From Streptomyces sp. Ru71 (GTDB lineage Bacteria; Actinomycetota; Actinomycetes; Streptomycetales; Streptomycetaceae): a stretch of 64,000 nt of DNA. Each line of letters starts with the position of its first letter. Position 1 is the stretch's first letter. The notes under the pieces are model-generated. The model was not told where the DNA came from, made no database searches, and saw only the letters and a list, made by a program, of their open reading frames with translations. The translations under genes and the position numbers were made by a program. Of this stretch, positions 35,603 through 43,860 are shown piece after piece. The stretch covers positions 1-64,000 of the forward strand of contig NZ_PQSS01000017.1 in the NCBI RefSeq assembly GCF_002920535.1, in the 5' to 3' direction.

Positions 35603-36768
35603 GCGCTCTCCTCGGCGAGGTCGTCCGCTCCCACGGTGGCGGGGCCGGCGTGCCCGGACAGGGCGAGGGTGAGGTCCAGTTCGGCCAGCAGACAGCGGAT
35701 CACGTGCTCCACGCCCGCCTGCCCGTCCAGGCCGAGACCGTAGACGTACGGCCGCCCCAGCAGTACCGCCCGCGCGCCGAGCGCGAGCGCCTTGAAGACA
35801 TCGGCACCGCTGCGCACCCCGCTGTCGAACAGCACCGTGAGCCGGTCGCCGACCGCTTCCGCCACCCGGGGCAGGGCGTCCGCCGCGGCGACGGAGCCCG
35901 CGACCTGGCGGCCGCCGTGGTTGGACACCACCACGCCGTCCATCCCGGCGCTGGCCGCGCGGCGCGCGTCGTCCGGGTGCAGGATGCCCTTGAGCACGAT
36001 GGGGCCGTCCCAGAGCTCGCGCAGGAGTTCCAGGTCGGGCCAGGTCTTGCCCGGGTCGGAGAACATGCCGACGAAGTGCCGCACGGCCGCGTCCGGGTCC
36101 TCGTGCACCGGTTTGGCGAGGCCCGCCTGGAACGCGGGGTCGGAGAAGTAGTTGGCGGTGCCCACGCCGTGCAGGAACGGCAGATACGCCTGGTCGAGGT
36201 CGCGCGGCCGCCACGCCAGCATTGGTGTGTCGAGCGTGACGACGAGCACGCTGAACCCGCTCGCCTTCGCCCGGCCGAGGAAGCTGCGGGCCACCTCCGG
36301 GTCCTTCGGCCAGTACAGCTGGAACCAGCGCTCGGCGTCCCCCATCGCCTCGGCGACCTGTTCCATCGGCGTGCTGGAGGCGGAGGACAGGATGTACGGC
36401 ACGCCCTGTGCGGCGGCGGCCCGGGCGGCGGCCGGCTCCGCGTCCGGGTGCATGATCGACAGCACGCCGACCGGCGCCAGGGCGAGCGGCGCGGGCAGCG
36501 GGCGGCCCAGCACCTCGACCGACAGGTCCCGCTCGTGCACGTCGCGCAGCATGCGGGGCACGATCCGGCGGCGGTCCAGGGCGGCGCGGTTGGCGCGGGC
36601 GGTGCTGCCGTCGCCCGCGCTGCCCGCCACATAGCCGACCGGGCCGGGGCCGAGCCGCTGTTCGGTGAGTTCCTCCAGCCGGGTCAGATCGGTGGGCAGG
36701 CGGGGCACCGCGCCCGTCATCCCGTTCAGGTAGATCTCGTACTGGAAGTCCGCCCAGTGCTTGGCCAT
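35599..36768 (-). CDS. FMN-dependent alpha-hydroxy acid oxidase (lactate 2-monooxygenase-like)
   Basis: 389 residues, FMN-binding TIM barrel. Key residues: SNHGGRQ with the active-site His and Arg, LFDSGVRSGADVFKALALGA, and ALGARAVLLGRPYVYGL for the FMN phosphate. YILSSASSTPMEQV and FQLYWPKDPEVA are also typical. It oxidises L-lactate-like 2-hydroxyacids to 2-oxoacids. First gene of a coupled pair with the D-2-hydroxyacid dehydrogenase, suggesting processing of both hydroxyacid enantiomers (inference). Confidence 0.9.
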   Translation of the reverse strand: MAKHWADFQYEIYLNGMTGAVPRLPTDLTRLEELTEQRLGPGPVGYVAGSAGDGSTARANRAALDRRRIVPRMLRDVHERDLSVEVLGRPLPAPLALAPVGVLSIMHPDAEPAAARAAAAQGVPYILSSASSTPMEQVAEAMGDAERWFQLYWPKDPEVARSFLGRAKASGFSVLVVTLDTPMLAWRPRDLDQAYLPFLHGVGTANYFSDPAFQAGLAKPVHEDPDAAVRHFVGMFSDPGKTWPDLELLRELWDGPIVLKGILHPDDARRAASAGMDGVVVSNHGGRQVAGSVAAADALPRVAEAVGDRLTVLFDSGVRSGADVFKALALGARAVLLGRPYVYGLGLDGQAGVEHVIRCLLAELDLTLALSGHAGPATVGADDLAEESA

Positions 36769-37154
36769 GCGGGATCCGCCTCTCGTCACAGGGACCGTGA
36801 TGCCCAGACCATACCGACCAGTACGCAGGTCAGGGCAGGTCCAGGTCGCCGCCAAGTGAACTGAACGGGTCGTTCCGGGGTCTGCGGGACGCGGAAGCGG
36901 AATGTTTCCGGACGATTAACTGGCGGAGTGAATCGCGCCATTTGACCGGTTCTCTTGATCGAAAGCGCTTGGAATCGGCGTTGGAACGTTCGAATTACGT
37001 CACTTCACGCCACTGATTCAATACGCAATGTTACTGAAACCCATGGGGTCGATGTGTGTTTCGGCGGCGGACTCGGCAGAGTGGCGCACGCCGTCGCGGC
37101 CCCCACCGAGGGTCCGGCGGCACACCCCCGAATCGAAGCGGAAGGATGCACACA
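36769..37154. promoter_or_regulatory. Divergent control region with dyads before the SSI gene
   Basis: A 386-base gap, less GC-rich than the rest. It holds AAGCGCTT at 36963-36970 and the near-palindrome TTGGAACGTTCGAA at 36981-36994 (one mismatched pair). TTGACC at 36942-36947 resembles a -35 but has no good -10. The hydroxyacid oxidase promoter should lie near 36800-36840, where TATGGT occurs on the minus strand. No regulator can be named. Confidence 0.4.
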
Positions 37155-37577
37155 ATGCGGAACCCCGCGCGCTGGGCAGCGGCTCTGACCCTGACGGCCA
37201 CCGCCGTCTGCGGCACCCTGACCGGTGCCGCCCACGCCGCCCCGTCGTCGCTCTACGCGCCCTCGGCCCTCGTGCTGACCGTCGGTCACGGCGACAGCGC
37301 CGCCACCGCCTCGGCGGCCCGGGCGGTCACCCTCTCCTGCGCGCCGACGGCCACCGGCACCCACCCGGACCCGGCCTCGGCCTGCGCCGAACTGCGCCGT
37401 GCCGGCGGCGACCTCGACGCCCTGGGCACCGGCACCGAGCCGCTGTGCACCAAGCAGTACGACCCCGTCGTCGTCACCGTGGACGGCGTCTGGCAGGGCC
37501 GGCGCGTCAGCTACGAGAAGACCTTCGCCAACGAGTGCGTGAAGACCGCCTACGGGCCGACCGTCTTCGCGTTCTGA
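37155..37577 (+). CDS. Subtilisin inhibitor-like (SSI) secreted protease inhibitor
   Basis: 140 residues. A signal peptide ([20 protein letters not shown], then AHA) precedes a mature SSI domain that starts [20 protein letters not shown] and ends with [16 protein letters not shown]. Four mature cysteines match the two SSI disulfides. The reactive-site loop reads CTKQYDP against CPMVYDP in SSI, so P1 is Lys rather than Met, which predicts trypsin-type inhibition. The second ATG (37155) is used because AAGGA lies 8 bases before it. Secreted dimer acting on serine proteases. Strong terminators follow. Confidence 0.95.
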   Translation: MRNPARWAAALTLTATAVCGTLTGAAHAAPSSLYAPSALVLTVGHGDSAATASAARAVTLSCAPTATGTHPDPASACAELRRAGGDLDALGTGTEPLCTKQYDPVVVTVDGVWQGRRVSYEKTFANECVKTAYGPTVFAF

Positions 37578-37616
37578 GGGACCGGGATCGCACGGACCCC
37601 GTGAAACGCCGCGCGA

Positions 37617-37641
37617 GGCTCGCAGGTGGGGAGTGCGAGCC
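37617..37641 (+). terminator. First hairpin after the SSI gene
   Basis: GGCTCGCA (37617-37624) pairs with TGCGAGCC (37634-37641), 9-base loop. Confidence 0.55.
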
Positions 37642-37669
37642 CCTCTTGCGGGGCACCGGGTGATCCCGC

Positions 37670-37715
37670 GCCGGGGGTCGGCAGGGCGGAGTGGGGCCGC
37701 CCGCCGACCCCCGGC
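37670..37715. terminator. Long hairpin between SSI and CDGSH genes
   Basis: Perfect 13-bp outer stem (37670-37682 with 37703-37715) continued by a 6-bp inner stem (37684-37689 with 37697-37702) after one bulged A; nearly 19 pairs in all. Serves both convergent transcripts. Confidence 0.8.
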
Positions 37716-37754
37716 ATCGTGTTTGCCGCCCTCCCTCGACGCAAGGGCGCCGGC

Positions 37755-37979
37755 CTAGGCGTCCCGGGAGGGCGGCTCCGGCCGGGCCGTCCTGCGGTGG
37801 CTGGTGTCGCACCACGGGTAGCGGCGGCTGCGGCGGCAGGTGCACAGGGCGACCCGGAAGCGGTCGGAGCGGACGGTCGTGCCGTCCTCCAGTTCCACCT
37901 CCACCGGGCCCTCCACCAGCAGCGGTCCGGGGCGCTGGACCTTGATCCTGCGCGGCGGGTCAGACGGGTCGTTCGGCAC
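37755..37979 (-). CDS. CDGSH-type iron-sulfur protein
   Basis: 74 residues, GTG start. The cluster motif reads CTCRRSRRYPWCDTSH, with three cysteines and one histidine that ligand a [2Fe-2S] cluster as in CDGSH proteins. Its start overlaps the end of the HemK2-like gene by 20 bases, so it is the last gene of the operon with the methyltransferase and the iron oxidase. It may transfer electrons or an iron-sulfur cluster to the neighbour (inference). Confidence 0.88.
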   Translation of the reverse strand: MPNDPSDPPRRIKVQRPGPLLVEGPVEVELEDGTTVRSDRFRVALCTCRRSRRYPWCDTSHRRTARPEPPSRDA

Positions 37980-38613
37980 GGACCACCACCAGCTCCTCGT
38001 TCGTGTCCTCGGCCGACAGCAGCCCCCGCTCCCGCAGCCAGCCCTGCCGCCGGCGCAGCACCGGTCCGAAGCCGATCCGGCTGCGCCGGATCACCGATGC
38101 CTTCAGCCCGGCCGCCCGCAGGCACGTCAGGGTCAGGTCGGGATCGCACAGCGCCGAGTGGACGACCAGCAGGACCCCTCCGGGACGCAGCAGGCCCGGC
38201 ACCTCCCGGCAGATCCGGTCCAGCACCAGCCGGCCGTCGCCTCCCGCGTCCCAGGCGCGTGCGGCGCCACGGGCCGCCCGGGGGCCGTCCGGGGCCGGCA
38301 CGTAGGGCGGATTGGCCACGATGAGGTCGAAGGTCTGTCCGCGCACCGGCTCGAAGAGGTTCCCGCGCCGGATGCGCAGCCGCACTCCGGACCGCCAGGC
38401 GTTCAGCCGCGCGCTCCACACCGCCCGCCGCGACACGTCGACGGCTGTCACCCGCATGCCGCGCCGCGCGGCCTGAAGGGCCAGCGCACCGCTGCCCGTT
38501 CCGACGTCCAGGACGGCCGCGCCCGGGGGCAGCGGCTCGTCGCACAGGGCCCCGGCCAGCAGCCGGGTGTCGTCCTGAGGGGCGTACACGCCCGGAAGCA
38601 CCAGAGGAGTCAC
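37960..38613 (-). CDS. HemK2/MTQ2-family protein methyltransferase-like protein
   Basis: 217 residues, GTG start. SAM-binding motif VLDVGTGSGALALQAARRG (about 35-53) and the catalytic NPPY in LIVANPPYVPAPDG mark an N5-glutamine or related methyltransferase of the HemK family. HemK2 relatives modify GGQ motifs of release factors, but in this operon with two iron proteins the target is uncertain. The C terminus is rich in Arg. Confidence 0.85.
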   Translation of the reverse strand: MTPLVLPGVYAPQDDTRLLAGALCDEPLPPGAAVLDVGTGSGALALQAARRGMRVTAVDVSRRAVWSARLNAWRSGVRLRIRRGNLFEPVRGQTFDLIVANPPYVPAPDGPRAARGAARAWDAGGDGRLVLDRICREVPGLLRPGGVLLVVHSALCDPDLTLTCLRAAGLKASVIRRSRIGFGPVLRRRQGWLRERGLLSAEDTNEELVVVRAERPV

Positions 38614-38634
38614 GGGCGCCGGGTTCCCCCTCGA

Positions 38635-39660
38635 TCAGGAAATATGAGGGACTTCTGTGGCCACCGGGGCGTCCAGCGGCGTCCGCAGGGACGAGGTGCC
38701 CGCGTGCCAGGCGTCCAGCAGACGCTCGGCGAGACGGCCCTCCAGATGTTCGGTCGCGTCGATGCCGAACACCACGTCGGGAGCGAGATGCGGCTCGTCG
38801 GCCAGCAGACCGCCGATCACCTCGTGCCGGACGACCTGCTCGTGCACCGCGTCCGCCTCCACATGCTCGTCGTAGAAGAACGCGGCGGCCGGACCGGCGC
38901 CCGCGCGGCGCATCGCCTCCGCGAGCCGGCGCGAGGCGGGGGAGGAGGTGATCTCCACCGCCGCGAAGTGGCCCACCAGGGCGCCGCGCAGCTCACGGTG
39001 CAGCCCGAACAGCGACATCATGTTCACGACCGCCAGGGCCTGCGCGCAGCCCGCGTCCAGGTAGCGGCCGTAGGCGGGGTCCAGGCCGAGGTCCGTCATC
39101 AGATCGGCGAACAGGCGGGCGTGCACGCGGTCGGCGCGGCCGCCGCCGAACTCGTCGAACTCCACGGCCGCCATGGCCGCCTTGGCCCGTCCCGTCAGCC
39201 GGGGCAGCACCCAGGCGTGCGGGTCGGCCTCCTTCAGGTGGTACAGGGAGCGGTGCGCCGCGTATTCGCGCAGCTGCCACAGCTCGCCCTTCTCGCACAG
39301 GTGGTGGCTGACGCCGGTGCCGTCGGCCGGCTCCACCAGGAGCTCGCCTACGGCGTCCTCGACACTGTCGTGCAGCGGCGTGTCCGCGCGCAGCGCGGCG
39401 AGGAAGCGGTGCTCCAGCGCGGCCCGGGCGCGCAGCAGGTCGGGATCCCACTCCCGGTCCGCGGGCACCCCGGCGAAACCCCGGTAGTGCAGCTCGTAGC
39501 AGAGGTACAGGGCGAGCTGGAGATCGTCACCGTACGGGTCCGCGCCGGCGACCGCCTCGGAGGCGGGCAGCGGCCCGGTGCCGAGCAGATGGTCCAGCAC
39601 GGCCCCCGACAGGGGGCCGCGCGCCGACGGCAGCCGAGGTCCTTCGAGATCGTGTGCCAT
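38635..39660 (-). CDS. Iron-containing redox enzyme family protein (haem-oxygenase-like fold)
   Basis: 341 residues. Helical, with Glu/His ligand candidates in SLYHLKEADPHAW, AAVEFDEFGGGRADRVHARL and AAFFYDEHVEADAVHEQVVRHE, typical of non-haem diiron haem-oxygenase-like proteins. Such enzymes oxidise small substrates using O2. ATG at 39660 chosen; a longer frame adds only a Pro/Gly tail. First in an operon with HemK2 and CDGSH genes, spaced by 21 bases and an overlap. Confidence 0.82.
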   Translation of the reverse strand: MAHDLEGPRLPSARGPLSGAVLDHLLGTGPLPASEAVAGADPYGDDLQLALYLCYELHYRGFAGVPADREWDPDLLRARAALEHRFLAALRADTPLHDSVEDAVGELLVEPADGTGVSHHLCEKGELWQLREYAAHRSLYHLKEADPHAWVLPRLTGRAKAAMAAVEFDEFGGGRADRVHARLFADLMTDLGLDPAYGRYLDAGCAQALAVVNMMSLFGLHRELRGALVGHFAAVEITSSPASRRLAEAMRRAGAGPAAAFFYDEHVEADAVHEQVVRHEVIGGLLADEPHLAPDVVFGIDATEHLEGRLAERLLDAWHAGTSSLRTPLDAPVATEVPHIS

Positions 39661-39761
39661 GCCCCCTGGGGTACCCGTGCCTGGTCGAGGCACGCGTGGC
39701 CGCCCGGGCGGGCGCGGCGCGGAGCAGGCTTGCGCGGAGGGGCCGTGTCGCCGGTGCCTGC

Positions 39762-39938
39762 TCAGTCGCCCTGAGACTCCTCCTCCGCGCGGGCGTTCGG
39801 GGTGATGGCCTCCGCCGCCTCGCCCCGGGGACGGCGCTCGTCGCGCTCGTCGTCCGTGACCCGGCTCTGCGCCTCCTCCACCTCGCGCAGGATCTCCTCC
39901 AGCGCCGTCTCGGGGCGGCGGCTGCTGTCCTCGGACAT
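39762..39938 (-). CDS. Small acidic hypothetical protein
   Basis: 58 residues, highly charged (SRRPETALEEILREVEEAQS, DDERDERRPRG), probably a helical, partly disordered protein. ATG at 39938 has GAGGAGG ten bases upstream. Follows the Ppx/GppA gene by 26 bases on the same strand, so it is likely co-transcribed. Function unknown. Confidence 0.6.
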   Translation of the reverse strand: MSEDSSRRPETALEEILREVEEAQSRVTDDERDERRPRGEAAEAITPNARAEEESQGD

Positions 39939-39964
39939 CTGGTCGTCCTCCTCGTTCGTAGCGT

Positions 39965-40975
39965 TCACTTCGTCACCGTCGCGATCCGCAACGGCACCGG
40001 GTCCGGCGGAGCCGTCTCCTCGGAGCGCCGGCAGACCTGTGCCCACCAGGACGGCCCGTCCTCGACGTGCCGCAGCATGACGCCCTCGCGGATCGCCCAC
40101 GGGCAGACCGCGACCGTGCGCAGCCCGGTCAGCTTCATCGCCGTGTGCCCGACCACCGCACCGGCCAGGCTCTGCGCGGCCCGCGGCGCGGAGATCCCGG
40201 GCAGTGCGGCCCGTTCCACGGCCGGCAGCTCGGCCAGCCGGGCGACGGCTTGGCGCAGCGCCGCGCGGTGCAGCTCCCGTTCCACGAACGGCCCGTGCCG
40301 GCCCGGCGCCGCCCCGCACATCCGCCCCAGCTGCTGGAACGTGCGCGAGGTGGCGGCCGCGGTGCGCGGCCCCTCCCAGCGGATCCGCGCCGCCACGTCC
40401 CGCAGCTGGTGACGCACCCGGCGGCGCAGCGCCCTGACCTGCTCGGGGGCCGGCGGGTCCTGGCCGCCGTCGAAGAACTCATGGGTCAGCCGCGCCGCCC
40501 CCAGCGGCAGGGAGGCCACGAAGTCCGGCAGCCGGCCGCGGCCGAAGGCGACCTCCAGGGAGCCGCCGCCGATGTCCAGCAGCGCCAGCGGTCCCGACCG
40601 CCAGCCCATCCAGCGCCGCGCCGCGAGAAAGGTCAGCTCGGCCTCCAGCTCACCCGGCAGCGTGCACAGCTCCACGCCGGTGCGGATCCGTACTTCCCGC
40701 AGCACGTCGATCCGGTTCGGCGCGGCCCGTACGACCGCGGTCGCGAACGCCAGCGGTCCCGCCGCGCCCCACTTCGCCGCCGTCCGGCTCGCCTCGGCGA
40801 CCGCCTCGGCGAGCCGGTCCACGGACTCCTCCGGGATCGCGTCCCCGGGCCGGACCCGCTCCGACAGCCTCAGCCGCCACTTGGCGGTGTGCACCGGCAG
40901 CGGCACCCCGCCCTCCGTGTCCGCCACCACCAGCCGGACCGTGTTCGATCCGACGTCCACCACACTGATGCGCAT
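39965..40975 (-). CDS. Ppx/GppA family phosphatase (exopolyphosphatase-like)
   Basis: 336 residues of the actin/Hsp70 ATPase fold. The phosphate-binding loops VDVGSNTVRLVVAD at the N terminus and ALLDIGGGSLEVAFG (about 140) are clear; a catalytic Glu is in ELEAELTFLAARR. Such enzymes hydrolyse polyphosphate or pppGpp in the cytosol. Streptomyces usually carry two such genes; which substrate this one uses cannot be read. Short 336-residue form without the C-terminal HD domain. Confidence 0.88.
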   Translation of the reverse strand: MRISVVDVGSNTVRLVVADTEGGVPLPVHTAKWRLRLSERVRPGDAIPEESVDRLAEAVAEASRTAAKWGAAGPLAFATAVVRAAPNRIDVLREVRIRTGVELCTLPGELEAELTFLAARRWMGWRSGPLALLDIGGGSLEVAFGRGRLPDFVASLPLGAARLTHEFFDGGQDPPAPEQVRALRRRVRHQLRDVAARIRWEGPRTAAATSRTFQQLGRMCGAAPGRHGPFVERELHRAALRQAVARLAELPAVERAALPGISAPRAAQSLAGAVVGHTAMKLTGLRTVAVCPWAIREGVMLRHVEDGPSWWAQVCRRSEETAPPDPVPLRIATVTK

Positions 40976-41042
40976 GGCCCGGCGAGTACCCAGGTCGGTG
41001 GGATCATGCCGCGCACCCGGTCGGCGGACCCCCGAGTCCGTC

Positions 41043-43859
41043 CTACGCCAGCTGCCGCCGCACCAGCTCGTGCAACCGCCCGCCCGTGTCGGCGAGCAGC
41101 TGCGCGGGCGGCCCCTGCTGGGCGACCTTGCCGTTCTCCATCACGATGACCCGGTCGGCGTCCAGCACCGTCGACAGGCGGTGCGCGATGACGATCCGGG
41201 TGGCGTTCAGTGCCTTCGTGGACTGGATGACCGTGCGCTGCGTCTCGTTGTCCAGGGCGCTGGTCGCCTCGTCGAAGAACAGGATGCGCGGGCGCCGGAT
41301 CAGCGCCTGCGCGATCATCAGCCGCTGCCGCTGCCCGCCCGAGATCGCCCCGTTGCCGGCGACGATCGTGTGCAGGCCCATCGGCATCCGCTTGATGTCC
41401 TCGGCCAGCCCCGCCATCTCGGCCGCCGCCATCGCCTCCTCGGGCGTGTACGGCTCGGTGCCGCAGATGACGTCCAGGATCGACCCGGTGAACGGCTGCG
41501 CGTGCTGCAGCACCACCCCGCACTGCCGCCGCACCGCCGACTGGTCGAGCGCGGCCAGGTCCTGACCGTCGTACAGGACACTGCCGGAGACGGGCGGGTC
41601 GAAGCCGATGAGCAGGCGCAACAGCGTCGACTTGCCGCAGCCGCTCGGGCCGACGACCGCCACGAACTCGCCCGGCCGCACCTCGAAGGAGACGTCGTCC
41701 AGGACGAGCGGGCCGTCGTCGGAGTAGCGGAAGGACAGCCTGCGCGCCTCGATCGCCCCGGTCAGCGGACCCGGCCGGGTGCTCGCCCCGCGCACCTCCG
41801 GCGCGGCGTCCAGCACCGGCTTGATCTCCTCGAACAGCGGCAGCGCGGCCACCGCCGAGACGAACGCGCCGGTCAGCTGGGTGACCGAGGTCAGCAGCAT
41901 CGTCACCGACGTGTTGAAGGTGAGGAAGTCGGCCGCCGACAGCGCGCCGCGCGCCGGTCCGGCCAGCAGCATGAACATCAGCAGCGAGCACACCGGCAGA
42001 TACACCGCGCCCAGCACCGAGTTCAGGTTCTTGATCCGGCCCAGCCGCTGCTGCAGCTCACGGCTGTGCGCGAACTGAGACGCCCACGCCGCGTAGGCGT
42101 AGTTCTCGGCGGCGGCCACTCGCAGCTTGGGCAGCCCCCGCAGGGTCTGGAACGCCTGGTTGTTCAGCTTGTTGGTGAGCACGACCAGCTTCCGCTGCCA
42201 GCGCACCTGCCACAGCCCCAGCGCCGTGAACACACCCGCGATGACCACCAGCATCCCGATCGCGGCCATCGCCATCGGCACGCTGTACCACAGCAGCAGC
42301 CCCAGGTTCATCGCACCGACCGTGACCGCCTGCGCCACCGACGGGCCGACACCGGCCAGCAGCCGGCGGATCGCGCTGATGCCCATCGCCGCGCTCGCCA
42401 GCTCACCCGTGGAGCGCTGCGCGAAGAACTTCGTCGGCAGCCGCAGCAGCCGGTCCCACACGGCCGGTTGGAGCGTGGCCTCGATCCGCCCCTCCAGGCG
42501 CAGGATGGTGAGGTTCTGCAGCAGCATGAACGCCGCCGCCACCACACTGGAGACCATCACCGCCAGGCACACCTGCACGATCAGCCCGGACTGCGCCCGG
42601 GGCACGTACTCGCCGAGCACCCGGCCCGTCGCCACCGGCACCAGCGCGCCGATCGCCACCGTCACCAGCCCGGCCAGCAGCAGCCACGTCAGATCCGAGC
42701 CGGTGCCGCGCAGCGTGAACCGCAGCAGCCCCAGCGGCCCGAGCCCCCGCTCGGGCAGCGGCCGGTAGAACATCACCGCACGCGGCTCGAACTCCCCGGC
42801 GTTGGCCTTCTCCACCGGCGTCTCCCGGCCGGTCGCCGGGTGCACGGCGACATAGCCGCCACGCCGCCACAGCAGCGCCACCGGCGCCCCGGACAGCGCC
42901 CGGTGACCGACCAGCGGTCCCGCGTTCTCCCGCCACCAGCGCCCGTCGAGGCGTACCGCCCGGGTGCGCAGCCGCGAGGCGAGCGCGACCCGCTCGACCG
43001 GGTCGAGGCGGTCGTCACCCGTGCCGGACTGCGGCGGCGCGGTCAGCGAGATCCCGGCGGCCTCGGCGACCAGCTTGCAGGCCGCGTAGGTGGCGTCCGC
43101 GTCGGCGGCCGTGGTCCGCTGGGCCGAGGTGCGCCCGATGGAGGCCAGCAGCGTCCGGTCGGCCTGGGCGCGCACCGCCTCACCGGCCTTGATGCCGGCG
43201 GCCGTCCGCGTCTCGTGGGTGCGCTCCAGCTGCTCGATCCAGCGGTCCAGGGTGGCCAGCAGCCGGTACTGCTGATCGACCATCCCCTGCCACACCGCCG
43301 GGTCCATCAGCAGATCGGCGGCCGCCTCCTGGCCGTACAGCGAGCCGTACTGGACGCTGCCGGGCGGCACCTGCATCCAGAAGACATCGTCGTCCGTGAC
43401 CTCCGCCGGCCGCTCGTCGGCCATCGGCGCCTGGAACAGGATCGACAGGCCGCGGCCGACGCCGAGCGCGAGCGCGTACTCCAGCGGGCTCGTCGTCGGC
43501 GGCACGTACTGCGGGTTGCCGTACTCGTCGTAACTCCACGTCTGGGTCTGCGCGGGCTGGTACAGCTCGCGCAGCGCGATGCGGTGCACCACGCAGTCGC
43601 GCACCGGGCGGGCGACCAGCGTGTGCTGCGGCCCGGCGACCGGGCCGAGCAGCAGCGAGCCCGCCTCCAGCCGGCCCAGGTGGTGCCAGTGGCCCTGCTG
43701 GGCGGCGTCCACCGCGAACAGGTCCAGCGCCCCGGCCGCCACCAGCCACAGCACCTGCGGACCCTCCAGGTCGATACGGCCCAGGCCCGCGCAGTGCAGC
43801 GGCGTGCCCAGCTGCCCGAACGCGCCCAGCACCAGGTCGCCTTCGTGTACGGCCGTCAT
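41043..43859 (-). CDS. NHLP-type bacteriocin export ABC transporter, permease/ATPase subunit without peptidase
   Basis: 938 residues. N-terminal 300 residues form a cupin/cyclic-nucleotide-binding-like and linker region, followed by six membrane helices (about 395-690) and a nucleotide-binding domain: Walker A VVGPSGCGKSTLL, signature ISGGQRQRLMIAQA, Walker B ILFFDEATSALD. This is the second, non-protease exporter of NHLP peptide systems. Only one base separates it from the C39 exporter gene. It should work at the plasma membrane with the HlyD-like protein and the peptidase exporter. Confidence 0.92.
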   Translation of the reverse strand: MTAVHEGDLVLGAFGQLGTPLHCAGLGRIDLEGPQVLWLVAAGALDLFAVDAAQQGHWHHLGRLEAGSLLLGPVAGPQHTLVARPVRDCVVHRIALRELYQPAQTQTWSYDEYGNPQYVPPTTSPLEYALALGVGRGLSILFQAPMADERPAEVTDDDVFWMQVPPGSVQYGSLYGQEAAADLLMDPAVWQGMVDQQYRLLATLDRWIEQLERTHETRTAAGIKAGEAVRAQADRTLLASIGRTSAQRTTAADADATYAACKLVAEAAGISLTAPPQSGTGDDRLDPVERVALASRLRTRAVRLDGRWWRENAGPLVGHRALSGAPVALLWRRGGYVAVHPATGRETPVEKANAGEFEPRAVMFYRPLPERGLGPLGLLRFTLRGTGSDLTWLLLAGLVTVAIGALVPVATGRVLGEYVPRAQSGLIVQVCLAVMVSSVVAAAFMLLQNLTILRLEGRIEATLQPAVWDRLLRLPTKFFAQRSTGELASAAMGISAIRRLLAGVGPSVAQAVTVGAMNLGLLLWYSVPMAMAAIGMLVVIAGVFTALGLWQVRWQRKLVVLTNKLNNQAFQTLRGLPKLRVAAAENYAYAAWASQFAHSRELQQRLGRIKNLNSVLGAVYLPVCSLLMFMLLAGPARGALSAADFLTFNTSVTMLLTSVTQLTGAFVSAVAALPLFEEIKPVLDAAPEVRGASTRPGPLTGAIEARRLSFRYSDDGPLVLDDVSFEVRPGEFVAVVGPSGCGKSTLLRLLIGFDPPVSGSVLYDGQDLAALDQSAVRRQCGVVLQHAQPFTGSILDVICGTEPYTPEEAMAAAEMAGLAEDIKRMPMGLHTIVAGNGAISGGQRQRLMIAQALIRRPRILFFDEATSALDNETQRTVIQSTKALNATRIVIAHRLSTVLDADRVIVMENGKVAQQGPPAQLLADTGGRLHELVRRQLA

Positions 43860-43860
43860 C

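Noticed and set aside
36963-36994. A LexA/SOS box near the SSI gene
   Set aside because: GAACGTTC lacks the four-base centre of the actinobacterial GAAC-N4-GTTC type box.
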